A stretch of DNA of 64,000 nucleotides from contig NZ_BOOH01000008.1 in the NCBI RefSeq assembly GCF_016863135.1, positions 42,913-106,912 on the forward strand, read 5' to 3'. The DNA is from Planobispora longispora. Its GTDB lineage: Bacteria > Actinomycetota > Actinomycetes > Streptosporangiales > Streptosporangiaceae. The notes beneath the pieces are model-generated. The model ran no database searches. It was not told the origin of the DNA and saw only the letters and a list, made by a program, of their open reading frames with translations. Shown piece by piece: positions 43,833-53,300 of the stretch. Made by a program: the position numbers and the translations under genes. Numbering within the stretch: position 1 is the first letter of the stretch; every line of letters begins with the position of its first letter.

Positions 43833-44848
43833 GCGGGCGGGCCGTGACGATCGCCGAGGTCGCCCGGCACGCGGGGGTCGCGGTGAGCACGGTGTCGTAC
43901 GTGCTCAGCGGGAAGCGGGCGATCTCCGCCGACACCCGCCGCCGGGTGCTCGACAGCGTGCGGACGCTGGGCTACCACCCCAACGCCGGGGCCAGGGCGC
44001 TGGCCAGCAGGCGGGCGAACGTGATCGCGCTGGTGCTGCCGCTCCGCGCCGGGATGCACGTGCCGGTGCTGATGCAGTTCGCCACCTCGGTGGTGACCGC
44101 CGCCCGCCGGTACGACCACGACGTGCTGCTGCTCACCGCGGACGAGGGCACCGACGGGATCCGCCGGGCCGCGGCCAGCGCACTGGTGGACGGGCTGGTG
44201 CTCATGGACGTGGAACTCCACGACGGCAGGGTGGACCTCCTGCGCGAGCTGGCCGAGCCGAGCGTGCTCATCGGGTTCCCCGCCGACCCCTCCGGCCTGA
44301 CCTGCGTGGACCTCGACTTCACCCGGGCGGGCGCGCTCTGCGTGGAGCACCTGGCCGGACTCGGGCACCGGAAGCTGGCGCTGCTCGGCGCGCCCTCGGT
44401 GGTCTACGAGCGCGGCACCGGTTTCGCCCGCCGCACCTGGGAGGGCTTCACCGAGGCCGTGGACCGGTACGGCCTGTCCGGGATCGCGCTGCCCTGCGAG
44501 GAGACGTTCGAGGAGGTGGCGGCGGCCGTGGGCGGGCTGCTGGAGTCCCACCCGGATCTGACCGCGCTGGTGGTGCACAACGAGACGGCGGTCAACCACG
44601 TGCTCGGGGCGCTGCGCCTGCACGGCAGGCGGGTCCCGGAGGATGTGGCGGTGGTCGCGATCTGCCCGGACGACATCGCGGAACGCTCCAGCCCGCCGCT
44701 CACCTCCGTGCTCGTCCCGGCCGAGGACGTCGGCCGCGAGGCGGTGCGGCTGCTGATGGACAAGCTGGAAGGCCGCGCCGTACCCGGGGGGACTCTCCTG
44801 GAGCCCCGGCTGACCGTCCGCGACAGCACCCGCTCCGGCCCCGCCTGA
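43829..44848 (+). CDS. LacI-family transcriptional regulator
   Basis: A 339-residue repressor. The HTH is TIAEVARHAGVAVSTVSYVLSGKR with hinge helix NAGARALASRRANVIAL. A periplasmic-binding-protein-like ligand domain completes it. GTG 43829 overlaps the GH3 stop (GTGA), so translation is coupled. The family binds palindromes like the pair at 40854-40906. The C terminus ends in LTVRDSTRSGPA, encoded by the first unit of a 35-bp tandem repeat that supplies the stop codon from its second unit. Confidence 0.94.
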   Translation: MSGRAVTIAEVARHAGVAVSTVSYVLSGKRAISADTRRRVLDSVRTLGYHPNAGARALASRRANVIALVLPLRAGMHVPVLMQFATSVVTAARRYDHDVLLLTADEGTDGIRRAAASALVDGLVLMDVELHDGRVDLLRELAEPSVLIGFPADPSGLTCVDLDFTRAGALCVEHLAGLGHRKLALLGAPSVVYERGTGFARRTWEGFTEAVDRYGLSGIALPCEETFEEVAAAVGGLLESHPDLTALVVHNETAVNHVLGALRLHGRRVPEDVAVVAICPDDIAERSSPPLTSVLVPAEDVGREAVRLLMDKLEGRAVPGGTLLEPRLTVRDSTRSGPA

Positions 44849-44880
44849 CCGTCCGCGACAGCACCCGCTCCGGCCCCGCC
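44811..44880. repeat. 35-bp tandem duplication across the LacI stop codon
   Basis: Two exact copies of a unit starting TGACCGTCCGCGACAGC lie at 44811-44845 and 44846-44880, and a degenerate third begins at 44881. The LacI stop TGA (44846-44848) is the first triplet of the second copy. The period is not a multiple of three. Confidence 0.9.
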
Positions 44881-44944
44881 TGACCGTCCGGGACGGCGCC
44901 GGCTCCGGCTCCGGTTCCGCCCGACCGCCGCCCGGGAGAAGTCC

Positions 44945-44985
44945 GGGGCCGTACGGATTCCGGCTGATGGAATCCGTACGGCCCC
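44945..44985. terminator. Bidirectional terminator between LacI and TPM genes
   Basis: A perfect 17-bp stem (44945-44961 and 44969-44985, starting GGGGCCGTACGGATTCC) with a 7-nt loop sits between two convergent genes. It has the same CCGTACGG core and loop size as the terminator at 34393-34433. Confidence 0.85.
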
Positions 44986-45016
44986 GTCGTATCTCGTGAC
45001 GATGCGGATCGCGCGG

Positions 45017-46420
45017 CTACCAGTCGCCCCCGCCGAAGTCCCCTCCGCCGAAGTCTCCGCCGCCGAAGTCGCCCCAGCCGCCGCCGAAGTCTCCGCCGCC
45101 CATGCCCGCGTCACCGCCGGCGTCGGACACGCCCTCCTGGTAACCGGCTCCGTAGCCCATGCCGTAGCCGCCCATGCCCCAGCCGCCCATCATGCCGCCG
45201 AGCATGGTTCCGACGAGCATGCCGGTCATGACGTCGCCGAAGCCGCCGTAGTAGCCGTAGGCGTAGGGCTGGTAGGCGGGGCCCGCCTCGTAGTAGGGAC
45301 GGTAGCCGCCGTTGACCATGACCTGGCGCGTCTGCGGCTCGAAGCCCTTCTCGACGGCCTCGGCGTCGGCCGCGCAGGCCGGGACGTCGCGCACCGCGCC
45401 GCCGGGCGGGGCCCAGCGCACGTCGCGCGCCGAGGGCCCGTGCTGGGGGTTGAAGAAGCACGGCGAGCGGCGCTCGGGCAGCGGCTCGTGGTTGACGCGC
45501 GCCTTCACGCAGGCCAGGGCGTAACGGCCCTCCTCCAGCGCGGTGGTCACGCCCCGGAGGTCGTCGGGGCGCTTGACCGCGTCGAGCTCCGCCTTGGCCC
45601 GCTCGTAGGCGTCGAGGGCGCGGGCCCAGTCCTGCTCGTGGTCGCCGCCGTCGGCCATCATCTTGACGTCCATGTCCAGCGCGGTGATCTCCTCGCCGAA
45701 CTTGGTGACGTCCTCGTCCACGGTCTGCTTGACCGCGGCCAGCTCGGCGGCCTCGCGGGCCTGGCGGTCCTTCTTCTTCTTGCGGGAGTAGAAGAAGACG
45801 CCGGCGCCGCCGGCCAGGGCCAGCACCAGGATGCCGATCAGCACGCCGACACCCCCGCCGCCGGAGGAGCCGGAGCTCTCGGAGTTCGGCGCCGCCGCAC
45901 CGCCGGGGTTGTCGACGGCGGCGTCGGCCAGCCGGACGAAGGTGACGACGCCCTCGGTCATATTGCCGCCGCCGGTCTCGTTCCGGGCCTGCTGGAAGAC
46001 CCGGTCCAGGTTCAGGCCGGGGATGTCGGTGTTGTAGAGCAGCTTGAGCTGATCGTCAGCCCGCGGAGTGACGACCACGACGACCTCCTTGCCGGAGATC
46101 TCCTTGTTCAGGCCTCTCAGGAAGTTGCTTGCCTCGGCGTCGCTCGTGATCGAGCCTTTCGGCAGCAACGCGACATCGACGTTGGATGCCTGCTGGACCG
46201 CAGCGCGCATGGCGTCCAGCGAATCCCTGGGCACACTGAGGGCTGGATCGTGGTAGAAGCGGCCTCCGCTCTCCAGCTGCGACGCGATCGTCCCCGGATC
46301 GGGTGGAGCCGCGGCGTGAGCAGGCAGGGCAGGAGCGGTCAGGAGAACAGCCAGCACCCCGGCGATCAGCGCGGCGATCGCGGCACCGAGACGACCTGGC
46401 ATGGTTTGTGTGGTGGTCAC
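45017..46420 (-). CDS. TPM-domain membrane protein with cytoplasmic helical domain and Gly-rich tail
   Basis: A 467-residue protein with a Sec signal peptide (ends near APALPAHAAA). A TPM-like alpha/beta domain (about 40-165, EVVVVVTPRADDQLKLLY) lies outside, then a Ser/Gly linker and one membrane helix (189-212). The cytoplasmic helical domain (235-310) matches that of the pentapeptide-repeat protein at 23199-24437. The tail is Tyr/Met/Gly-rich and ends in repeats of GGGDF. TPM domains are linked to phosphatase or assembly-factor roles, but the function here is unknown. GTG 46420 follows AAGGAGG. Confidence 0.88.
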   Translation of the reverse strand: MTTTQTMPGRLGAAIAALIAGVLAVLLTAPALPAHAAAPPDPGTIASQLESGGRFYHDPALSVPRDSLDAMRAAVQQASNVDVALLPKGSITSDAEASNFLRGLNKEISGKEVVVVVTPRADDQLKLLYNTDIPGLNLDRVFQQARNETGGGNMTEGVVTFVRLADAAVDNPGGAAAPNSESSGSSGGGGVGVLIGILVLALAGGAGVFFYSRKKKKDRQAREAAELAAVKQTVDEDVTKFGEEITALDMDVKMMADGGDHEQDWARALDAYERAKAELDAVKRPDDLRGVTTALEEGRYALACVKARVNHEPLPERRSPCFFNPQHGPSARDVRWAPPGGAVRDVPACAADAEAVEKGFEPQTRQVMVNGGYRPYYEAGPAYQPYAYGYYGGFGDVMTGMLVGTMLGGMMGGWGMGGYGMGYGAGYQEGVSDAGGDAGMGGGDFGGGWGDFGGGDFGGGDFGGGDW

Positions 46421-46776
46421 GGCAGACAGCCTCCTTCGTCCGGTTAGGACGAATGAGCGGACATCGGAGTTCCCTCTTACCCGACCGTATCCCCTTCACC
46501 CCCAGGTTTGGTGCTGAGCTTGACCATTGGGGCGGAACGTACCCGGAAACATCCATCCATTCGGAATGGCCGTCTCTTGTCACGGTGCGTACGGCACAGC
46601 GCACGCCTGCGCACGGTGTGCACCCGTTGACTTCCTCCCCAGCCCCCACGGGCAGGGGGTCCCGCATCCGGGCGGACCGCCGCCCGAGAGGCAGCGCGGA
46701 GCACACGCCGGAGCACACGCCGGGACACCGGCCCCCGGGTGTCCTCGATCCGCAGGCGTCCTCGACGCCGCGGATC

Positions 46777-46868
46777 GTCAGGCTCGGCGGCACAGCCTGC
46801 CGGGTTCGGCAGCGGGGTCCGTCAGGCTCGGCGGCGCAGCCTGCCGGGTTCGGCAGCGGGGTCCGTCA
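46777..46868. repeat. 44-bp tandem duplication at the accA stop codon
   Basis: Two near-identical 44-bp units (46777-46820 and 46821-46864, starting GTCAGGCTCGGCGGC) lead into a third partial unit. That partial unit contains the stop codon of the carboxylase gene (46866-46868 on the minus strand). The remainder of the 46421-46865 gap holds the TPM promoter region and a small CCATT-cgg-AATGG hairpin (46557-46569). No gene is seen. Confidence 0.85.
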
Positions 46869-48629
46869 GGCGTCCTTGATGTCGCAGATCGTGGCCCCGG
46901 CGGTGACGGTCTGGCCGACGGCCGCCGTCAGCCCGGTGACCGTCCCGGCCTTGTGGGCGGCCAGCGGCTGCTCCATCTTCATCGCCTCCAGCACGACGAT
47001 GGTGTCCCCGGCCGCGACGGTGTCCCCGTCGCCGGCGACGACCTTCACGATCGTGCCCTGCATCGGGCTGACCAGGGCGTCCCCGCTGGCCGCGGCCTTC
47101 TTCGCCGCTCCGCCGCCGCGCCGCCGGGGAGCCGCGGCCGCCGCGGGACGGCCCGCGCCCGACGTGCCGAGACCGGCCGGCAGCACGACCTCCAGCCGCT
47201 TGCCGCCCACCTCGACCGTGATCCGCTCGCGCTCGGAGGGCTCGTCGGCGCCGGCCTCCCCGGCGTACGGCTCGATGGTGTTGTCGAACTCGGTCTCGAT
47301 CCACCGGGTGTGCACGGAGAACGGCTCGCCGTCGGTGGCCGGGGCGAAGGCGGGGTCCTCGACGATCACCCGGTGGAAGGGGATGACCGTCGGCATGCCC
47401 TCGATCTCGAACTCGGCCAGCGCCCGCCGGGAGCGCTCGAGCGCCTGCCGCCGGGAGGCGCCGGTCACGATCAGCTTGGCCACCAGCGAGTCGAACGACT
47501 GCGGCACGGTCATGCCGCTCTCGTACCCGGAGTCCAGCCGCACGCCCGGCCCCGAGGGCGTGGACATGCGCGTGATGGTCCCGGGGGCGGGCAGGAAGCC
47601 GCGCCCGGCGTCCTCGGCGTTGATCCGGAACTCGATGGAGTGACCGCGCAGCTCTGGGTCGCCGTAGCCGAGCTCCTCCCCGGAGGCGATCCGGAACATC
47701 TCGCGGACCAGGTCGATCCCGGCGACCTCCTCGGTGACCGGGTGCTCGACCTGCAGCCGGGTGTTGACCTCCAGGAAGGAGATCGTGCCGTCCTGGCCGA
47801 CGAGGAACTCGCACGTGCCCGCGCCGACGTAGCCGGCCTCCTTGAGGATCGCCTTGGAGCTGCTGTAGAGCAGCTCCAGCTGGGCCTCGGACAGGAACGG
47901 CGCCGGAGCCTCCTCCACCAGCTTCTGGTGGCGGCGCTGGAGCGAGCAGTCCCGGGTGGAGACCACGACCACGTTGCCGTGGGCGTCGGCCAGGCACTGG
48001 GTCTCCACGTGCCGGGGCCGGTCGAGGTAACGCTCGACGAAGCACTCGCCCCGGCCGAAGGCGGTGACGGCCTCGCGGACGGCCGACTCGTACAGGTCGG
48101 GGATCTCCTCCATGGTGCGGGCGACCTTGAGGCCGCGCCCGCCGCCGCCGTACGCCGCCTTGATGGCGATGGGCAGGCCGTTCCCGGCGGCGAAGGCGAC
48201 GACCTCCTCCGCGCCCGAGACGGGGTCCTTGGTGCCGGCGACCAGCGGTGCGCCGACCTTCTGGGCGATGTGCCGGGCCTGGACCTTGTCGCCGAGCGCG
48301 ATGATGGCGGAGGGCGGCGGGCCGATCCAGATCAGGCCCGCGTCGATCACGGCCTGGGCGAAGTCGGCGTTCTCGGCGAGGAAGCCGTAACCCGGGTGGA
48401 CCGCGTCGGCCCCGGTCCCGGCGGCGACCCGGAGCAGCTTGGCGATGTCGAGGTAGGTCTCGGCGGGGCTCTGCCCGCCCAGGGCGTGAGCCTCGTCGGC
48501 GACGCGGACATGGAGGGCGTCCAGGTCCTGTTCGGAGTAGACGGCTACGCTGGCCAGCCCGGCGTCCTTGCATGCGCGGGCGATTCGCACGGCGATCTCA
48601 CCACGGTTGGCGATCAGGACCTTCTGCAC
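46866..48629 (-). CDS. accA2: Acyl-CoA carboxylase alpha chain (biotin carboxylase plus BCCP)
   Basis: A 587-residue cytosolic protein. It carboxylates biotin with ATP and bicarbonate, for acetyl-/propionyl-CoA carboxylation with a separate beta chain. It starts [19 protein letters not shown]. The ATP-grasp domain has [26 protein letters not shown] and [17 protein letters not shown]. The C-terminal biotinyl domain has the biotinylated Lys in [14 protein letters not shown] 48629 is preferred because GAAGGGA precedes it and it matches relatives of about 590 residues. ATG 48647 has no Shine-Dalgarno. No beta-chain gene is in the window. Confidence 0.94.
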   Translation of the reverse strand: MQKVLIANRGEIAVRIARACKDAGLASVAVYSEQDLDALHVRVADEAHALGGQSPAETYLDIAKLLRVAAGTGADAVHPGYGFLAENADFAQAVIDAGLIWIGPPPSAIIALGDKVQARHIAQKVGAPLVAGTKDPVSGAEEVVAFAAGNGLPIAIKAAYGGGGRGLKVARTMEEIPDLYESAVREAVTAFGRGECFVERYLDRPRHVETQCLADAHGNVVVVSTRDCSLQRRHQKLVEEAPAPFLSEAQLELLYSSSKAILKEAGYVGAGTCEFLVGQDGTISFLEVNTRLQVEHPVTEEVAGIDLVREMFRIASGEELGYGDPELRGHSIEFRINAEDAGRGFLPAPGTITRMSTPSGPGVRLDSGYESGMTVPQSFDSLVAKLIVTGASRRQALERSRRALAEFEIEGMPTVIPFHRVIVEDPAFAPATDGEPFSVHTRWIETEFDNTIEPYAGEAGADEPSERERITVEVGGKRLEVVLPAGLGTSGAGRPAAAAAPRRRGGGAAKKAAASGDALVSPMQGTIVKVVAGDGDTVAAGDTIVVLEAMKMEQPLAAHKAGTVTGLTAAVGQTVTAGATICDIKDA

Positions 48630-48900
48630 CGACGTCGATCCCTTCATACGGCGAACAGGGGGCTGGCGGGCCTCCCACGGAGTGTAAGCGTCTCCTGATC
48701 CCTTGTTCTCGCGGGGGTCTCGCCTATCGAGACGGACACCGTGCGGACGGGGTCCGTCCGCAGGCGGCGGACCACCGCGGGGACGAGGGCGTCTACCAGA
48801 ATGGACGCTCTCCGGAGTGGAGTTATCTTCCAGAACGGCGACCTTCCCGACGGCGCCGCCCGCCTGCGAGCGGGACCGCCCGCCGGAACGGGCGATCTCC

Positions 48901-48999
48901 CGGGTGAGGCCGTCCGCCGGGGTGGCGGCGTTCCCGGGGAGGCCGTCCGTCGGGGTGGCGGCGTTCCGGGTGAGGCGGTCCGCCGGGTGGGCGGCGTTC
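48901..48999. repeat. Three exact-length 33-bp tandem repeats after the SDR gene
   Basis: Units at 48901-48933, 48934-48966 and 48967-48999 (type CGGGTGAGGCCGTCC) lie just beyond the SDR stop (49007). The period is a multiple of three and is open on the minus strand, but I see no start or function for it. The rest of the 48630-49006 gap has a TGCGGAC/GTCCGCA hairpin (48742-48762) and the presumed carboxylase promoter. No gene is seen. Confidence 0.85.
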
Positions 49000-49006
49000 G
49001 AGGGGG

Positions 49007-49741
49007 TCACCTGCCGAGGTAGGCGCCGCCGTTGACATGGATGATCTGCCCGGTGATGTGCCGCGCCCCGGGGGAGGCGACGAACCTCACCGTCTCCGCC
49101 ACGTCCTCGGGCGTCCCGGCGCGCCCGTTCCTGGTGCCCTCCACCCGGCGCCGTATGCCCTCCTCGGTGAGACGGCCCCGGAAGAACTCGGTGTCCACGA
49201 TCAGGCCGGGGGAGACCACGTTGACGGTGATCCCGCGCGGGCCCAGTTCGGCGGCCAGATCGGCGGTCCACGCCTCCACGGCGGCCTTGGCCGCGCCGTA
49301 CGAGCCCGAGCCCGTGCCCCTGGCGGCGATCGAGCCGATGGTGACGACCCTGGCGTGGTCGGCGAGCCGGGGGATCAGCGCGGTGGTGACGAGAACGGCC
49401 GACATCAGGTTGGCGTTGAGGTTGGCCCACCAGCTCTCGGCCACGTCCATGAGGTCGTCCTCGGCGGGCGCGCGGTCCAGGTTGGTGTTGCCGCCCGCAT
49501 TGTTGACCAGCACGTCCACCCGGGCGGGCAGCCTGTGCAGCGATTCGCCCACGGCGACCGGGTTGGCCGCGTTGAACGTCACGTAATTCACCCGGTCGGG
49601 GCCGCCCAGCCGGTCGGCGGCCTCTTTGAGCACGTGCTCCCGCCGCCCCGTGATGGTGACCCGGTCACCCTGGGCGGCGAACGCCGCCGCGACGGCGTGG
49701 CCGATCCCGGTCCCCCCGCCCGTCACCACGATTTCCCGCAC
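49007..49741 (-). CDS. SDR-family oxidoreductase
   Basis: A 244-residue classical short-chain dehydrogenase/reductase. The NAD(P)-binding loop is [13 protein letters not shown] and the NNAG motif is VLVNNAGGN. The catalytic residues are Ser in TIGSIAA and Tyr-x3-Lys in YGAAKAAVE. The arginine in TGRREHV after beta-2 suggests NADPH preference. GTG 49741 follows CGGAGG. The substrate is unknown, and FabG-like roles cannot be excluded. It is divergent from the WXG100 gene. Confidence 0.92.
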   Translation of the reverse strand: MREIVVTGGGTGIGHAVAAAFAAQGDRVTITGRREHVLKEAADRLGGPDRVNYVTFNAANPVAVGESLHRLPARVDVLVNNAGGNTNLDRAPAEDDLMDVAESWWANLNANLMSAVLVTTALIPRLADHARVVTIGSIAARGTGSGSYGAAKAAVEAWTADLAAELGPRGITVNVVSPGLIVDTEFFRGRLTEEGIRRRVEGTRNGRAGTPEDVAETVRFVASPGARHITGQIIHVNGGAYLGR

Positions 49742-49912
49742 TGTTCTCGGTCCTCCGATGAGAATGGGCCGATATAGCCAATTGGGGCCGATCCATATTG
49801 AATGTCACGTTAGCCGATGGCAGCCATAGTGGATAGGCATAGCATTGATAACAGATTGATCTACGCTTTATTATTTGGTCCTTTGGCGTAACCGGCGCCG
49901 ACTCAAAGGGAG
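49742..49912. promoter_or_regulatory. AT-rich divergent promoter of SDR and WXG100 genes
   Basis: This 171-bp region is markedly AT-rich compared with its surroundings. It has a direct repeat of GGGCCGAT (49766 and 49785) and paired CATAG elements. It must contain promoters for both flanking genes. No specific operator is assigned. Confidence 0.45.
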
Positions 49913-49918
49913 ATGGCC

Positions 49919-50185
49919 ATGACCCTGTACGGTGGCGATCTGAATGAAATGGACCAGATGGCCAAGCAGTTCGGCACCCAGTCCGAACAGGTGCGGAGCA
50001 CGATCGCCGCACTGAACGCCGAGGTGAGCAAGATCGGCACATCCTGGACGGGTCCCCGGGCCAACCAGTTCAGGGACGCCTGGGAGGGGAGCCGGCCGGC
50101 CTTCGAGAGGATGGTCGACGCGCTCAGGGAGGCTTCGGAGGCCATCAGAGGCTCCCGCAACGACATCGACGCCGCCACCCGCTGA
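49919..50185 (+). CDS. WXG100-family type VII secretion target
   Basis: An 88-residue helical-hairpin protein of the EsxA type. The WXG turn is W43-T-G45 in IGTSWTGPRANQF, between two amphipathic helices. The size is standard. Family members are exported as dimers by FtsK/EssC-type ATPases, one of which is encoded convergently next door. ATG 49919 is preferred because AAAGGGAG is six bases upstream. ATG 49913, two codons earlier, would leave almost no spacing. The C-terminal YxxxD/E export motif is not evident. Confidence 0.92.
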   Translation: MTLYGGDLNEMDQMAKQFGTQSEQVRSTIAALNAEVSKIGTSWTGPRANQFRDAWEGSRPAFERMVDALREASEAIRGSRNDIDAATR

Positions 50186-50202
50186 ACCTCGCCGTTCCTG
50201 CA

Positions 50203-50260
50203 CGCGTCCGGCGGACCCGCGGCCCGGGGAGACATCCCCAGCGCGGGTCCGCCGGACGCG
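50203..50260. terminator. Bidirectional terminator between WXG100 and FtsK-type genes
   Basis: A perfect 19-bp stem (50203-50221 and 50242-50260, starting CGCGTCCGGCGGACCC) encloses a 20-nt loop that itself contains a GGGG/CCCC mini-stem. It is 18 bp after the WXG100 stop and is followed by TTTAT. This is the strongest hairpin in the window. Confidence 0.85.
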
Positions 50261-50385
50261 TTTATCCGGGCGGCGACGCGTTCGGGCGGGTGGCGATGCG
50301 TTCACCCGGGCGGTGCGGCATACGACACGTTCACCCGGGTGGTGAGTGTTCGCGGACGGTGACGCGTTCACCCGGGCAGGGCCGT
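50253..50385. repeat. Degenerate repeats carrying the FtsK-gene stop
   Basis: GACGCGTTCACCCGGG-like units occur at about 50253, 50272, 50295, 50321 and 50362. The last one includes the stop codon (TCA at 50368-50370, minus strand) of the FtsK-type ATPase gene, so several near-identical stop contexts follow each other. Confidence 0.65.
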
Positions 50386-53300
50386 CTGGATCGGGGTGAT
50401 CGTGCCCAGGGTGACCAGGAGGCCGCGACCGGGAGGGCCGCCGACCGCGCCGCGCGGGAGCCGTACGGCGAGCAGGTCGCCGTCGCTGGGATTCTGCACC
50501 GCCAGCAGCAGGCCGGTGCGGGACTTGCGGGCCTCGGCGACGAACCCCCGGTAGGCGCTGGTCAGGTCACCGGTGGCGCCGCCGATGATGAGTCCGTGCT
50601 CGCCGTCGCGCCCGGTCCGCAGCGTCCGCTCCAGAGCCGTGCCGAGCGGGGAGTCGGCGGGGATCAGCTCGGCGTCGTCGACGATCACCACGTAGCGTTC
50701 CTGGCCGGCCACCGCCTCGTTCAGGTCGCCGTTCGCGTCGAGCACCGCCAGCACGCCGGGTTCGTCGACCAGGGTGCTCAGCGGGCTGCGCCGGGGGGCG
50801 ACCAGGACCACCGGGGTGCCGCGGGAGAGCAGGGAGCGGGTGGCCGTCAGCAGGGCCGAGGAGCGGCCCGAGCGAGGCGGGCCCGCGACGACCGCGCCGG
50901 GCCCCTGGGCGAGGAGGTCGACGCCGAGCGGGGCCAGCGCGTCCCCTCCGGCGCCGAACAGCGCCCACAGCGGTGACGGCGGCTCGAAGGCCGGGATCAG
51001 GTCCGCGGCCTGGGCAGTGGTGATCCGCATCGGCAGCGCGTCCACGCGCAGCGGAGGCTCCCCCGCCCAGATCCACCCGACGACCTCCCCGGCGGATCCA
51101 CGCGAACGTCCGGTCTCGCCGGGTTCTGAGGCGCGTCCGGCCGCGGATTCCGGGGGGCGTCCGGTCGCGGCGGATTTCCCGGGGCGGCTTGCGCCGACGG
51201 TCTCCCCGTTCGCCGCCCGGAGGTCCTCCCCGTGCTGTCCGGCCGGGCCGTCGCCCGCCGCGGTTCCCGGGAACCGGGCGGGCACCGTACGGGCCAGGGA
51301 TTGGAGCATGGCGACCTGGGCCGGTCCCGAGGGATCTTCGTCGAGCAGTCCGATCTGGCTCTCGGTCAGGCCGTGCTCTCCCATGGAGAGCGCCCGCCCG
51401 GGGACGAGGACGGTGGGCAGGTCCCTGGCGGGAAGGCCGGCCAGGCCGTACTCGGAGGGGTCGGCCATGCGCAGGATCAGCCGGTCGTCGAAGATCGTGG
51501 AGATCTGCCCGATCAAGGTGGACCGGTCGCCGGTCACGACGGCGCGGAGCCCGACCGCCGGCCCCTCCCGCAGCAGCTGCAGCATCGAATCGATCAGCCG
51601 CCCGTAGTCGTAGCCCTCGAACGCCGAGACGAACCCCTCCCAGCGGTCCAGCATGAGCACGAGCCAGGGCAGCCGCGGCTCGCCCCGGGAGGCGCGCAGC
51701 TCGGTCAGGGACGCGTATCCGGCCTCCGCCAGCAGCTGCTGGCGCCGCCCCACCTCGGCCCTGAGCCGGGCCAGCAGGCGCTCCACCCGGTCGAGCTGGT
51801 CGCGCGTCACGACGGCGCCGCAGTGCGCCATGGTCACCAGCGGCAGGAGGGCCCCCGACCCGCAGTCGATCGCGTGCAGGTGCACGTCCTGAGGGGAGGC
51901 GCCCGCCGCGATCGCGCCCGCCAGCGTGCGCAGCGCCGTGGACCGCCCGCTGCGCGCGGTCCCCGCCAGGAGCAGGTGCCCTCCGTGCGCCAGGTCCAGC
52001 GTCAGTGCCCGCCGGTCCTGCGCCCACGGCAGGTCGGTCACCCCGAACGCCAGCGGCGGCACCTCCTCGTGCCCCGCCCGGTACGGCGCCGCGCCGTCGC
52101 CGCCGGGGAAGGACATGCCCGTCCGGTACGGTGCTGTGCCGTCGCCGTCGCCGTCGCCGTCGGGAGAGGACGCGCCTGGCCGGTGCGGGGGCGCGGTGGT
52201 CGGAACGGCCGCTCCGGTGGGCGGGGTCCCGGACGGCAGGCCCGGCAGCCCGGGGGCGACCACGAGGTCGGTGAGCGGTTCGAGCCAGGGGCTCGGCTGC
52301 TCGGGGACGCCTGCCGCGCGGGCGGCGTCGGCCAGCGCGTCGACGACCAGGGAGAGATCGGTGACGGGCGAGCCGTCGGCCGCCCCGGTGTCCGGCGCGG
52401 GCGCGGGGTGCCCCAGGGCCTGCCAGCCGACCTCGGTCACCCGTGCCCTGGTCGCGCCCTGCCCGCCCCGTTGCCCGCCCGGCGGCCCGTTCGGGCTCCG
52501 CCCGCCGATCCGCGCGGTCTGCACGGCCGTCGCCGCGCCCGCCCCCGACTTCACGTAGCAGCGGCCGGGGGTGGACTTGGGGATGTGGGCGGCGTCCGGC
52601 CGCCCGATGACGTCGGCCGACTCCGTCGAGTCGGTCACCCGGAGCGCGATCCGCAGGGAGGTGTTGGCCTGGATGTCGGGCGTCACGACGCCGGCGGGCC
52701 GCTGGGTGGCCAGGATCAGGTGGATGCCCAGGGAACGGCCCCGGCGGGCGATGTCCACCAGGCCGGTCATGAAGTCGGGCAGCTCGCTGACCATCGCCGC
52801 GAACTCGTCGATCACCAGCACCAGCCGGGGCAGCGGCTCCAGCGGGTCGCCCCGCCCGCGCAGCGGCGTGACCGGCGAGGAGCCGCCCGCGACGAGCAGG
52901 TCCCGGGACGCGCGGGCCGTCTGGGCGTCCCGCAGCCGGTGGTAGTCCTCGATGTCCTTGGCCCCGGCCGCCAGCAGCAGCCGCTCGCGGCGCCGGATCT
53001 CGGCGGCCAGCGAGGCCAGCGCCCGCTGGGTCAGGTGGCCGTCCAGATCGCTGACCATGCCGACCGTGTGCGGGAGCCGCACGCACTCCTTGAACGCGGC
53101 CCCGCCCTTGTAGTCGATCAGCACGAAGGTCATCTCATCGGGACGGTTGGCCACCGCGAGGGAGCAGATCAGCGTCTGCAGCAGTTCGGACTTGCCCGCG
53201 CCGGTGGTGCCCGCGATGAGGGCGTGCGGGCCGTCGGCCCGCAGATCGACGGAGAAGGGGCCGTCCGGCCCGACCCCGATCAGGGCCTCGGTGGACCGGC

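Noticed and set aside
48901..48999. The 33-bp repeats as a CRISPR array.
   Set aside because: The copies are contiguous with no variable spacers, and no cas gene is nearby.
48630..49430. In-frame upstream extension of the carboxylase gene through the 33-bp repeats and the SDR gene.
   Set aside because: The biotin carboxylase fold begins at [10 protein letters not shown], with a Shine-Dalgarno before GTG 48629. The extension is repeat-derived and overlaps the SDR gene out of frame.
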